Shown here: piece after piece, positions 13,731-24,994 of the stretch | Numbering within the stretch: position 1 is the first letter of the stretch | Layout of the letters: each line of letters begins with the position of its first letter | NCBI GenBank assembly: GCA_903632075.3 | Contig: CAHIKZ030005499.1 | Span: 3,143,501 to 3,207,500, forward strand | DNA: 64,000 nt | Direction of reading: 5' to 3' | From: Acanthosepion pharaonis | Lineage: Eukaryota; Mollusca; Cephalopoda; Sepiida; Sepiidae | The notes under the pieces: model-generated | The model's database searches: none | Seen by the model: only the letters and a program-made list of their open reading frames with translations | What the model was told of the DNA's origin: nothing | Program-made: the position numbers and the translations under genes

Positions 13731-15682
13731 CTTTTAGATATATTTTCTGTCTATTTTTTTTTTTAATTGCTAAAGACAATAAAATGAGCCAGCAAACATT
13801 AAAGAAATTCTCAAGAGTTGTTTGGTAGAATGTAGAATGGAAGAAATGCCAGTAGACTGACTAATCAAGATTTGTTTAATGTCACTGCCCCCATATACAT
13901 ACACTAAATGCATTATGACAAGCCACACAACGTAGCACTGACATGTAGCATGTCAAATATTCAAAATAGATACTGTGTAAATATTTCAAAGGTATGTCAA
14001 ATAGTTACATTAAAAAAAAAAAAAAAAAAAAAAAAATCAGCATAAACCGCAGGCTTAAGAAAAAATGCTATCAAAAATATAAAATAACATTAAAAATGTG
14101 CAGTCTTAGAAAACAGATGAATAGAAATAAATAAAATAAGAATTTTCAACTAATCTATGTTGGTTGACCAGTTTCAAAAACCTTTAAGGAAAAAAAAACA
14201 AATACCAGACTTTGCTGGGGGTTGTAGTCAGTCAGCTCAAAAATGTTTGTTTACAGAAATTTATGCTAAGCGACTCCTTTCATCAAAAGAGATGAGTAAA
14301 CTAGTTAAAGCTCAAAAACTCAAAACAACAAAGCTTCTCTGAGCCATTAAGCTTAAACTTCTTTTTTTCCTCAAAAACTGAATGATATTTATGCTAAGGT
14401 ATGAACTATGTATGTGAAATAGAACTTATACACACCTTTACATACATAAACTTTGTTGCAAAATGTACATAAATTGCAGTTTTAAATTTTGCAACAGTTA
14501 TTAGAAGTTTATTTTCTGCATTAATTTTGATTATGACTGATTACCAAACCTGCTATAAATGTACCATAGGAGATACGAAACTGTTGCAAAACAAGAAAAA
14601 ATGTCATGTAAATATAGGAAAGAAAAGTTCATAAATCTGTATGCCATAACTAATGGAGCAGAGTCACACAAACCAGTTTTGAATTTAACCTGTGGTATGT
14701 GACACAAATATTTTTGTGTGCTGAAAAATAGGCAATGGTTAAGAGATTCATTGGGGAGGGAAGTAACAAAGTTAGAAGATTGAAAACAAAGTAACTTTGT
14801 AGAACCTTAAACAAAATTCACCATTGAAAAAAAATCTATATTAAACAAGAACCAATTGTCCATTTAAGCAGACTTCCTAACTTAATGTTTTCGTTTCTTG
14901 CTGCATCAGAAAAGATATTTCTAAATCTGAGAGCTGACTAGAAAGGTTTATAAGAATTCAAATATGAATGAACAATAAATGTGTTAATAATGGAAATTCA
15001 TGTGAGAAACTCAAAGTATTAATAGAACTGACTCATCACAATTGCTTTGGATGCTGAAAAGGCATCATCTATGAAACACTAGTTTTCAAGATATGTGATA
15101 CAAGTTCAAGTGTCACCAAGCCTACATTGTTCCAAATTTCTAGTTTAATTTTTAAAGTAGTAGTAGTTATAGAGATAAAAAATAACTCATAAAAAAAATA
15201 AGATAAGAAAATGATTAATCTCAGAATTTGAAAATACTTCAAAAGGATAAATGTAGAACACTAGAGATAAGGATTTATCCAATGAGAAAGTTCAAACATT
15301 TAAAATTGGAAATTTAAACTAAAAGAGTTTAAGAACCAATAAAATCCAGTTTTCTAACTTAAAATGGCATAGCCAAGACATAGTTATTTAAAATAATAAA
15401 AATGTAAACTTTGAATAATGAATTTTTAATGCCTTGCTGATAAAGAATTACCATATAAACCTGCTAAATCATTCTGTAAATAACCAATATGTTTATGATC
15501 AATGTTAAAAATTTAAGATTCACAGAAAGGACTACTGGACCTTCTATTTATAATGGGATACATTTAAAAGAATCAAATCAGTAGGAAAATTAAGATTTTT
15601 GCCTTGCATATTTAAAATTATTAACAATATTAAGAATTTCCTCTCTTTCCTCTTTGCCATATTAATAAAAGCCAGCCACTTG

Positions 15683-15781
15683 TATAAGGAAAAATTCAAA
15701 ATTCTTGGCCCAACCCAATTCCCAGAATTTTGTTTTAAATCCATTTTTAGTCAAGCCAAGAACTTTTCAGCACTTCCTTAA
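15683..15781. repeat. Short foldback MITE-like repeat, copy 1
   Basis: The left end contains TTCAAAATTCTTGGCCCAACCCA and the right end GCCAAGAACTTTTCAGCAC; these are inverted relative to each other around a short T-rich centre. The same arrangement occurs at 29148-29270, 33294-33388 and 55234-55345. No coding capacity. Confidence 0.6.
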
Positions 15782-16619
15782 AAGGTGATTATTGATATCA
15801 TTGTATATTTTATTATAGTTCTCAAATTTTATAAAATTTCTGTTTATTGTATATTAAAGTTCTTTACTCAGAAAAGACAAATTTTGATAGACACTTATAA
15901 ACATATTTTACTAAATATTTGGATGAATAATCATGTGATCAAAGGTTAAAATAGAACAAAGTTTATCATTCTAAAGTTTAAAGACACACATATATATATA
16001 TATATATATATCGCAGCAACCTTTCTTTCAAGCATCTTTCATTGAAAATGACTGATAAGGAAGATTTAATTAATCTTATTGACCTTTTTCCAGTCTTTCA
16101 TTTCCTTTTTTTTTTTTTAGGGGTTAGAACACAAGAGTTCGTACTAGTGGTTGATTTTATATAGGGTGAGTGGTAAATTCACTGGATTTTAGCTCTATTT
16201 CAACATCGAGGAATGGGATCTAGTTCTGTAGCACCTGTCCTGTATAAAAAAAAAAAAAAATACAAACGCTTGTCTTCTAAACTTTAAAAAGCCAATGCAC
16301 CAAAAGATATAAAATAGAAGTGATAACAAACTTCTTAAATAGAGCATACCAAAATTCCTTTTCACAAAAGATATTTATAGGCGAATTGAAACGCATAAAA
16401 ACAACAATAATTTTCTCAACTACATTATTGATAAGCAAATAAATTATCCTTACAAAGAATACACAACACCAGTCATAAAAATACACCACCACAAAACATT
16501 AACATATTTTATTGTAACCATATGCACAATAATTATAAGCAAGATGAATTCACTATAAGGAAAATCATTAAACACCATATTTCTGCCATAACACCTTAAA
16601 TATGTGAAGTTTATAATAT

Positions 16620-17290
16620 ATTATAGAAAATGAAAGACTGCAAACATTGTTGTCACTAATCAAAATAACCCCACCAAATCTAAACTAGTGGTGACCAATA
16701 TAGTGTACCAATTTCAATGCTCAGTACAATACTGTGTTATTTGTCAAAAATCATTTACCTATATCATACACACAACTATCTCCTCAAGTAGACATCTTAC
16801 ATGTCACCTCTCAAAGCAGAGTGCCATTAATAAACATTTATTAACCCATAATTTACAAGAACCCTTAAGGAAAATTCTGGTCAATAACACAAAAATTCTT
16901 TTCCAATTACATAGTCACAAACAACTTACTATTAGAGAAGCATTACTGATTAAATACTGTTCCCTGCTATCAATCTTACACTGTTTAGCAGTGGAGACAG
17001 TGTTAAACATTTTCTAAAAGTCATGTCCATGTCAACCAATCGCACAGATGACTGCCAAAAAAGCATACACACTTCCACAAACTTCACACAGCTAAACTAC
17101 TATGTAGAAGATAACACATGGAAATTCACCACACTAAAAACAACATCCTTAATAATGACTATAGAGCTACTAGCCGAAAACGCATGGGACATTAATAACT
17201 TAGGACAATTTTGTATATTATTTAACCCCTAAAAACCGAAAAACTGTTAGAATGCTGGAAAAGCTCAATAAAAGATTAATAAAATCTTAC
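16620..17290 (+). pseudogene. Penelope-like element fragment (GIY-YIG endonuclease region)
   Basis: A 109-codon open stretch (16688-17017) reads TNIVYQFQC, CVICQKSFTYI, SRHLTCHLSKQSAINKHL and IREALLIKY. This pattern (cysteine-flanked YIG-like turn, then R.L..HL....AI..HL..H, then I.EALLI) is typical of the C-terminal GIY-YIG endonuclease of Penelope-like retroelements. The expected YIG is YII, and the frame stops early. A second open piece follows at 17023-17232, then a (TA)n tract. Assigned by family memory without alignment. Confidence 0.55.
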
Positions 17291-17310
17291 TTGTAAGCTG
17301 TTTTCAATTA

Positions 17311-17354
<44 letters not shown>
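17311..17354. repeat. (TA)n microsatellite
   Basis: Dinucleotide TA run directly 3' of the Penelope-like relic. Similar TA runs lie next to other Penelope-like remains in the window. Confidence 0.95.
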
Positions 17355-17358
<4 letters not shown>

Positions 17359-17464
17359 CACTAAATTAATTGAGTTTCTTTTTTCCAGGTTTAGCCATTT
17401 TGACACCATTTTTCTTAATAATCACTGAAAAATCCCTTGAGTTATTCAGCTAAAAAGAGAACAG

Positions 17465-17900
17465 GTTAAAATCATTTTGTGCCAGACCCACTGTCTTCCC
17501 AGCAATGGTGAGAGGAAAAAGGCCATTCAGGCTTTCAGTAATGGTACCAACATTTATATGCTGTCCATTCAAGAACTATCAAGAGAATGGTGAATAAGGT
17601 TAAAAAAGAGAGAACACTAAAAGGGAAAATTGGATCAGGAGGTCACAACAGGAAAAGGGAACATCATTTCAACTTGGAGCTAAAGAGATCAATTAGAAAA
17701 GATCCAACTCAATACATAAGACATTTGGCACATGAGAGAGAAGTTTCAGCTATGAGAGTCCAAAGAGCAGTGAAAAAGACTTGAAAATGAAATCATATGT
17801 GAAACCTATGAGGCACCTTGTTACTCCAGGACAGAAAGTTAGGTTAGAGAGGGTGAAGATCATCTTGAATAGGTTGGAGATGATGCTAAAAAAACAAAAC
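17465..17900 (+). pseudogene. Mariner-like transposase N-terminal relic
   Basis: An open stretch at 17587-17784 reads RSIRKDPTQYIRHLAHE, then VSAMRVQRAVKKTLKMKSY and, in a shifted frame, LERVKIILNRLE. This follows the second helix-turn-helix of mariner transposases (I..DPT.SIRKLA.EL.VS..TVRRAVKEDL.MKSY) and the linker toward the first catalytic Asp block. No DDD catalytic core was recognised downstream. Confidence 0.65.
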
Positions 17901-18244
17901 CAATTTTAGTATAAAAAGAAAACAGAGGTAAACAAATTTATAGTATTTTGTCATGTTGGCTGATGAAGTTCCAGACAAAAGTGGAGAGATAGGATTTTGT
18001 TTCCAAATCTCCCAATTCAGATAACAAAATAGAATTATTAAGAGTTCCAGCAGAATTTTAAAAACCGTCATTGTTATTGTTGACATATCCTTATCCCAGT
18101 TGAATAGTAATCAGTAATATGAAAGACATCAAATTAGAAGTCAATATCACAAAATATTTTCTTTGAAGAATAGAACCAGACTAGATATACATTATAAATA
18201 ATCAGGCATAAATCAGCTTTTCACTGCCAAATTCTAAAATGATG

Positions 18245-20027
18245 TAGGTACCTCCATGAGATTGCTGAAAAAAAAAAAAAAAAAAAAAAAAAAGAGCATA
18301 GCATGATGAAAACAGACGCCAAACTTGACGAAAACAACATTTTTGCATCTAAATGCTTATGTTATTATTAAGAGGAAAGATCAAAGTTTACTTTAATTAT
18401 TTTTAAAAAATTTGACTTTTTAGAACATTCTAAATTTTGATTAGAAAACCTTGTTTCTCTTTGTATCACGGGAACTAGTAAAATAACATACAATTTTTAG
18501 TACGCTTTTTTTGTATTACACACATTAATTTGGAAAATCTTGCAAAAATAAAAATAATTGTCAGATGTTAATGAAACTTTCAGAAACTATTCACAGATGA
18601 TCGAAATTATGCTTTTTTTTGTTTTTTTTTATTAAAGTCATAGCAAAAATATTTCTTTTTATATTTATTACCCCCACCATAATTAATTTTATGAAAATGC
18701 TAGAAATTTGATCACGTCAGGTTTAGTGATTTACAATAGTTAAAAGCACAAGGAATGCAAATCATGTTTTTTTTTGTTTTTAATTGGACCCCCCTACCTG
18801 AAAATCAGCTCTGAATTGTAACATACAAAATTCAATAAAGCAAATATATTATTTAATTTCAAATGCTTTTATTTGCTTCTAGTCGTTTTTATGAATATGG
18901 ACAATATTTTCTGAAAGCAAAAAAGTTTTAGATGAAAAATGAATTTTTAATACAATTATTTGTTATTTCTTTAATTATAATAGATTTTTACATTTAAGTT
19001 GTTAAAATATTATAAAATTAGTTAAAAGCTGCATTCAGTTTCGTAAATGTCCTTTTGAGATATAGATTTATTTTTGCGAAACACATGTGGAGAAGTTAAT
19101 TTGATTTTTCAATTTCAACTGAGAAGGGTACCTACAAGTATCAGTATCATCTTATGAAATTTATATGATCTTGGAAATACAAATAACACAGTAAAATGTA
19201 ATAAATGTACATAAAATTATACTATTTTATGTACACTTCTGATAAAATTTCATTTTTATTACATTTGACTGTTTCCATTCATTTTATTATTAATTTTGAT
19301 ATTTCATTTATGGAAAAATGTCATAACTTAGATTAATATAAAAATAAGATCATATAAATTTCATAAGATGATACTGATACTTGTAGGTACCCTTCTCAGT
19401 TGAAATTGAAAAATCAAATTAACTTCTCCACATGTGTTTCGCAAAAATAAATCTATATCTCAAAAGGACATTTACGAAACTGAATGCAGCTTTTAACTAA
19501 TTTTATAATATTTTAACAACTTAAATGTAAAAATCGATTATAATTAAAGAAATAACAAATAATTGTATTAAAAATTCAGTATTTAAGTTAAATACTAGAC
19601 AGAAACTCAATCCATGTGACTTTTTTTTTTTTTATTGCACGCATGATACTTCCAGTCTTCCGTAGATTTGATTTACAGTGTTATTATTGACACAAATTAT
19701 ATTTTTTTTTATATCTACTGTTGTTCATTAGTTTGTAAAAAGCTTTGGAAATTATAATCTGTAAATATATATCTACTTAATAACATTAGTTAAATTTTAC
19801 AAATTTTTCCCAAATTTTAAAAGAATTAACAACATTTAATGTAAAAATAATAAAATATTTCAGAAATAACAATTGTTTTAAAAATTCATTTTTCATCGAA
19901 ATATCTTTTTGCTTTCAGACAATATTGTTCATGTTCAATGAAATAAATAAAAGCAATTAAAAGCTTTTGAAATTGAAATATTTTTGTATTATTGAGTTTT
20001 GAGAATTTTCAGGTAGAGGTGGTCCAA

Positions 20028-20060
<33 letters not shown>

Positions 20061-20564
20061 ATGATCTGGTTTCCTCAAAGCATTGTGCTTTTCACTAATC
20101 TTCCCAAAATTGAAATTATAGAGTTTTTGTACAATTAAAGGGGAGGGGGAAAATACATATGAAAAAAATATTTCTGCCATGACTTTAATAAAAAAAAAAA
20201 AAAAAAAACATTTATAATAAGTTCCATCATTTGTGAGTAGTTTCTGAAAGTTTCATTAAAATCCGACAATTATTTGTATTTTTGCAAGATTTTCCAAATT
20301 AATGTGTCATACAGAAAAAAAACATGCTAAAATTTTATGTTATTTTACTAGTTCCAGTGATACAAAGAGAAACAAGGTTTTTTTAATCAAAATTTAGAAT
20401 GTTCTAAAAAGAAGGAAAAATTTTAAAAAATAATTAAAATAAACTTTGATCTTTCCTCTCAATAATAACATAAGCATTTAGATGCAAAAATTTTGTTTTC
20501 GTCAAGTTTGGTGTCTTTTTCATCCTGCTATGCTCCGTTTTTAGCGATCTCATGAAGGTACCTA
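18245..20564. mobile_element. Large foldback element, copy 1 (2.3 kb)
   Basis: The ends are inverted repeats: TAGGTACCTCCATGAGATTGCT at 18245 and its counterpart AGCGATCTCATGAAGGTACCTA at 20543-20564. The arms pair over most of the element: GCATAGCATGATGAAAACAG/CAAACTTGACG against CAAGTTTGGTGTC/ATGCTATGC, and further inside GGGTACCTACAAGTATCAG (19127) against its complement ending near 19395. An extra block at about 19580-19835 unbalances the arms. Bases flanking the ends (AAATGATG and ATTTAATA) are not a convincing target duplication. No transposase frame is visible, so it is non-autonomous. Confidence 0.88.
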
Positions 20565-20821
20565 ATTTAATATGAGAAATTTGCATGTTTATCTTAACCT
20601 GCAAAGATGCTTATCACAGGCAAGTCAAGTGGCTCAAAATATTTCTATACCCCTTTGTTTTTTGTTTTTTTTTGGGGGGGGGGTTCCAGCATTACCATGC
20701 ATTCACATTTGTATTTCATGCTTGTACTATATGTGACATGGTCCTCAATGTTGAATGTTAAATCAGATGTGATCAATTTATTACATGCTTTCTTTGTGTT
20801 TCCCCTTCTTTCTTTTCTTAC

Positions 20822-21240
20822 TTTATTTCCTGTCTAGATGGAGTTCTGTCTCGACTGGAAAATGGCGGGAAAGAATCCGTGTCACTTGACGACTAGATAG
20901 ATTAACCTAAGGGTGTAAGTATAAGTCAGTCACCTAAACCCACATGACATGCGCTACCAAGTGGGATTTTTTAATTATAATTTCAGTTTCCCTGATAATC
21001 TCTGACCACGACAGGCCACGAGTAAATAGTCTCATCATGCACTCATGAGAAATATGCCTACCAAGTTATTCTATTACTTGTTGTGTAAGGAATTAGGAAA
21101 CATTATTCTCAAAGATCCTGGATTTACTCAACTTGATGTGTAGTGAATAAAAAGATATTATTCATAAAGACCACAGATTTATTCCACTATTTGATGTGTA
21201 GAGGACGAAAGATTATACCCAAAGAAATCATCCCAATTTC
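20822..21240 (+). repeat. Unidentified repeat with degenerate tandem units
   Basis: After a GC-richer segment (TCTAGATGGAGTTCTGTC at about 20834) come three diverged head-to-tail units of roughly 56-60 bp, starting near 21076, 21131 and 21190. Each contains TTG.TGTGTAG/AAGG followed by an A-rich stretch and AAAGA.C/T.CTGGATTTA-like words. It lies just outside foldback copy 1 and upstream of the hAT relic. Family unknown. Confidence 0.55.
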
Positions 21241-22079
21241 ATTTTGGGTGTAATTTGATTTGGAGAAATGAAATAGAATTACTATTCCAGAGTCTTATAT
21301 TGCAGAAAGAACTAACAATTATAATTAACTAATATTTCTAACATTTTTTATTGATTTTATGCCTGTTATCCCATACACTTTCCATATCCTGTTGTTTTTG
21401 GTATATAAAATTATTTACAAACATCTTGTGTTTGTTGACACCATGCATTCCTATCTAAGCAACCCATCTTATTTTTTTTTAACCCTGGGTTCATATCTCC
21501 ATATGTTGCGAATTCGTAACATATGTCACTAAAATCCTGAAAATACTTTTTTTTTTTTTACTAGTTGGCTCACCACTGCTGTTATCTCCTCAAATTGACA
21601 AAGAACCATTGTTAGGTAGAATTTATTATGCTTCTTTGTCAGACATTCTGATAAAACAATATTTTACTTTATCTAAACTTTGCCCCACAAGAGAGGTGAC
21701 CCCCTAAAAAAAAAACATCCCTTTGGTTCACTAGTTTGAAAAATAAGATTGTATGACACCACACCACCACCATTTCCAATGCTCTTCTACTTTCCTCTAT
21801 ACATCTGTATCTTCTTTACCCCAACCATAACCACACCCAATTATTTAGATAACCTGGTTGTGTCATGGCTACAGACTTAGTATAAAATCTGTAGCTTTTT
21901 ACTTCTCCCTGTATTGAGAAGAATCATTATGCCAACTCTCTTTGGCAGATTATATTTATTTTGCACTACAGAAGTTAGTCACTAGATTTGATTTCATTGT
22001 AACTGTGACCCAAGTCACTATTAGTGACAATACCAGTTAAACCCCAATGAAAGTTATCAAGGTCAGAAAAGTGGAACAA

Positions 22080-23830
22080 AAATTGTCATGTATGGGGTTT
22101 TATATCCATTAAAGACAACCTTGGTGGTCTCAATTGAGCACAATGGATACTTTCAAATTTCCTACATAATATGCATTTCAAAATTATACCCAGCAAGATT
22201 TAAAAAGCAAACACCCAGATGAGGACAGCTCAATTGAAAAATTTCAAAACAAATATGCCAAAGATTATCAAAAAGGAATTCTTCCTCGCCCTGGATTCCA
22301 TCTGTCACCAAAACCAGTTCTACAAGCCTCATTTAATGTGGCATATATTGTATTAAAGGAAAAGCTTCTTACTTTACACCAGAGAGGATTATTAAACCAG
22401 GTTGCCTAAAAATGGTAGAACTTGTCCTTGAACAAAAAGTAACAAAGAAAATCCAAAAGATTTCTTTCTCCATTAATGTCATCATGAGACAAGTTGCTGA
22501 AATGAATGAGGACGTACTCAGTTAGGTAGCAAATAAAACAAAACAATCCCAATGTCTAATCAATATTCAAATGGATAATTTGCCTGACATCTCAAACATG
22601 TGTTAATTAGTTGTATATACCCGATAGGTATATGTTGACGCTTCGAAAGTAGTTTTTGTTTTGTGAACTACTAGTAGTCACTTCCAAAGCTGGCAATGTT
22701 TTCCCTCTGCTTCATAATTTGTTTCAACAGAGTGGAACATGCTAACAGCTGTGTGTACTGATGGTGCATGAGTGACAGACACAAAGCCAATTTTGCAGCA
22801 TCAAAATAGCAATTGGTATGAAGACATTACCACCTATATCTCAAGAAGTAATAGATATTATGATTAAATTATAACTTTCCTTCAAAGATTTGTTATAGGA
22901 TTTATAAAACTTTCAGTAAGCAATTAGGAAGTGAATATCAAGCTATACTCTTTATATTATTGTGTGCCAGTTTGCACAAAGTTGTAATTATGGCTAAGGA
23001 AGTTGCTATTTTCCTTCAAGAACATAGAAATAATTTTGTAAAAAGTTTGAAGAGCATGAATTCATTTTGTATATTGCCTATTTGTCAGACATATTCAACT
23101 CTTTGAATGAACGACATCTAGCAATTCAGGATGCAATGTCTTTTGATAGGGGCTGAGATATAAGAAAAATTTCTTATTTTGGAAACACCAAAATGATAAA
23201 ACTTTCATTTTCTCTGCTTGTGAATAGTTGGAAATCAATCTATCATTATGAAGAGATTTTAATGAAATTGGTGGTTAACTATTTTTCCTAATGAGTTCCA
23301 CTTCTCACTCTGGTTTTCCACTTTACATAAATAAAAAATAAAAAAAAGAGAAAAAGAGAAAAGAAATTGCACTGAAACTCAAACAACTTTTGACAAGTTT
23401 TATATCTGAGATAGAAAAAATGAAAAGCAGCAGCTATCACACACAGAAAACATTTCATCATAAATGAACTTCAAAATGTTGAAACAAGTTTGAAATGATT
23501 TTATTCTTTATGCTAACATCAAACCTCAGCCCAAAATACATCAAAATGAGATATTGTAATTCAACTATTGAGAAACTTAAAAACAACACTTAAACCATAT
23601 CATCTATTGAAACATGTAAAAGCCACAATAATGCTACAAAGCCTGCTATTAAGTGAATCTTCTCAGGTTTTCTATACCTGGATCATGCCATTGTCACTTA
23701 TTTCTATTTTATGTAATTAAAAATGTGCTCATCTTAGTTTGTTATTGTCATAATGTTTTGGTTATTATACCCTCCAGCTTTCTTCAACTTGGACACAAAT
23801 CTCAGAAATTTTGAACCAAATGTTTTTTTT
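22080..23830 (+). pseudogene. Decayed hAT transposase, ZBED5/SCAND3-like
   Basis: No frame is open for long, but translated pieces follow the ZBED5/SCAND3 lineage in order: GFISIKDNLGGL near 22105 (start of the BED-finger region), HPDEDSSIEKFQNKYAKDYQ at about 22213, ASFNVAYIVLKEKLL at about 22325, SKAGNVFPLLHNLF near 22690, LGSEYQAILFILLCASLHKV at about 22925, and LYIAYLSDIFNSLNERHL near 23067. Order and spacing agree with an intact ancestor disabled by many stops and frameshifts. It may be a domesticated-gene pseudocopy or a dead transposon. It lies between the two foldback elements. Confidence 0.75.
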
Positions 23831-24660
23831 TGACAAGGCTACCAAGTATAATAGAAGGGTGCAAGGTAGAACAACCAAATCATTGTGACTATAACCACCA
23901 AGGTTAACACATTAGTCTGAATAGAAAGTAAGAACTACAAATGACAGGAAATTGTGGAGAGCCATAATTGCCTACATCCTGAGGGGAAATGGCACATAAA
24001 GAAGAATATAATTCCTCATCTCAAAAATATGTACTTTATTTTGATCACCAAAAAACAAATAACTTAGTATAGAAAATATTTTGCTGTGGGTTACCCAATA
24101 ATTGTAGTAGTTCTAATATTTTAAAAATGTATTGATTTTTTTCTCCAACTTATCCTCATTATTTAGTAAATGTGTGTTTGAAAATACTTTAGTTTTAATT
24201 CCTATTGCAATTGTGTAGAAACCAAAAAAGACAGGCAAGTAGAAATGTGAGGGAAAATCATTTGAACAGTAAATCTTGAATTATATTTTCTTTTATTTTC
24301 ACTTATGAAAAAAAAAAATTTGATTTGTGGATGCATAAAACATGTTAAACTTTAAAAATGTGCAATTAGAATATGAGGCTCAGTAAACATTTACTTGTCT
24401 AAGAACAAGAAAGGTAAAAGAAGATTATCAGGTTTTCATCAGAGTGGGTTCTATAGAATGGCTGGTGTCTACTTCCTCCCTACAAGTTCAATGTGATATA
24501 AATTGAGCTCAGTAATGCTGTAATACTGCAGAGAATTTTGCTATTGGAATTGAATGGGGGGGGGGATCAAGAAACATTGCAAAGAACATTTACTTAGAAA
24601 AATCCTCCCTACCACACAGCTGATTACATTGCAGTTATCAAATGCAACAAAAGTGCTTAC

Positions 24661-24787
24661 CTATCAGCAGCTGATCACCAAGGTTCTCCTCTGGAGTTCC
24701 TTTTTGGTAATATTTCCCAGAAAATCCTAAATTAAAACGGAAACCTTTTATCTGGCTTTGTAAACGTTTCTGTGCAGCCAATAATGC
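24661..24787 (-). CDS. NDST: NDST second coding exon (42 codons + 1 nt)
   Basis: This 127-nt minus-strand exon is preceded by a pyrimidine-rich acceptor (TTTTCTTTTCTAG) and followed by the donor GTAAGC at 24660-24655. Read in phase 0 from the previous exon it starts ALLAAQKRL and contains NLGFSGKYYQKGTPEENLGD, the counterpart of the NLGFSGKFYHTGTEEED segment directly after DIDDIFVG in animal NDSTs. It ends in phase 1 (a single G), which fits the next exon at 9651. It is too short for simple ORF listing and was found by protein-family recognition. It lies about 15.9 kb downstream of the first coding exon, and the intron between them holds many mobile elements. Confidence 0.95.
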
Positions 24788-24986
24788 CTAGAAAAGAAAA
24801 AGGAAAAGAAAGTAAATTAAGTGAATTTACAGAGAATCATAGTTTATAGACTGGGAATATCCTAGGCAAGGTTCTATAAAAATCTACACATGCCAAAACT
24901 GGCAATGTCAACTCCATATTGCATTTGTTTTCTTTTTAATACAAACCAGATTTGCAAGTTAAATGTGTGTAGATGATCAGATATTC

Positions 24987-24994
24987 AATAAAGA
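24987..24994. repeat. Left 8-bp target-site duplication of foldback copy 2
   Basis: AATAAAGA directly abuts the TAGGTACCTCC end of the foldback element and is repeated exactly at 26946-26953. Confidence 0.85.

Larger units (their letters stand above)
9652..24660 (-). other. NDST intron 2 (between second and third coding exons)
   Basis: This 15.0-kb phase-1 intron is bounded by GTAAGC and CAG. Recognisable content is a jockey-like LINE end, a SINE, a Penelope-like relic, a mariner-like relic, a 2.3-kb foldback element and a decayed hAT transposase. The parts at 9890-12700, 13735-15680, 15790-16600 and 23840-24650 are AT-rich spacer in which nothing else is recognised. Confidence 0.9.
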
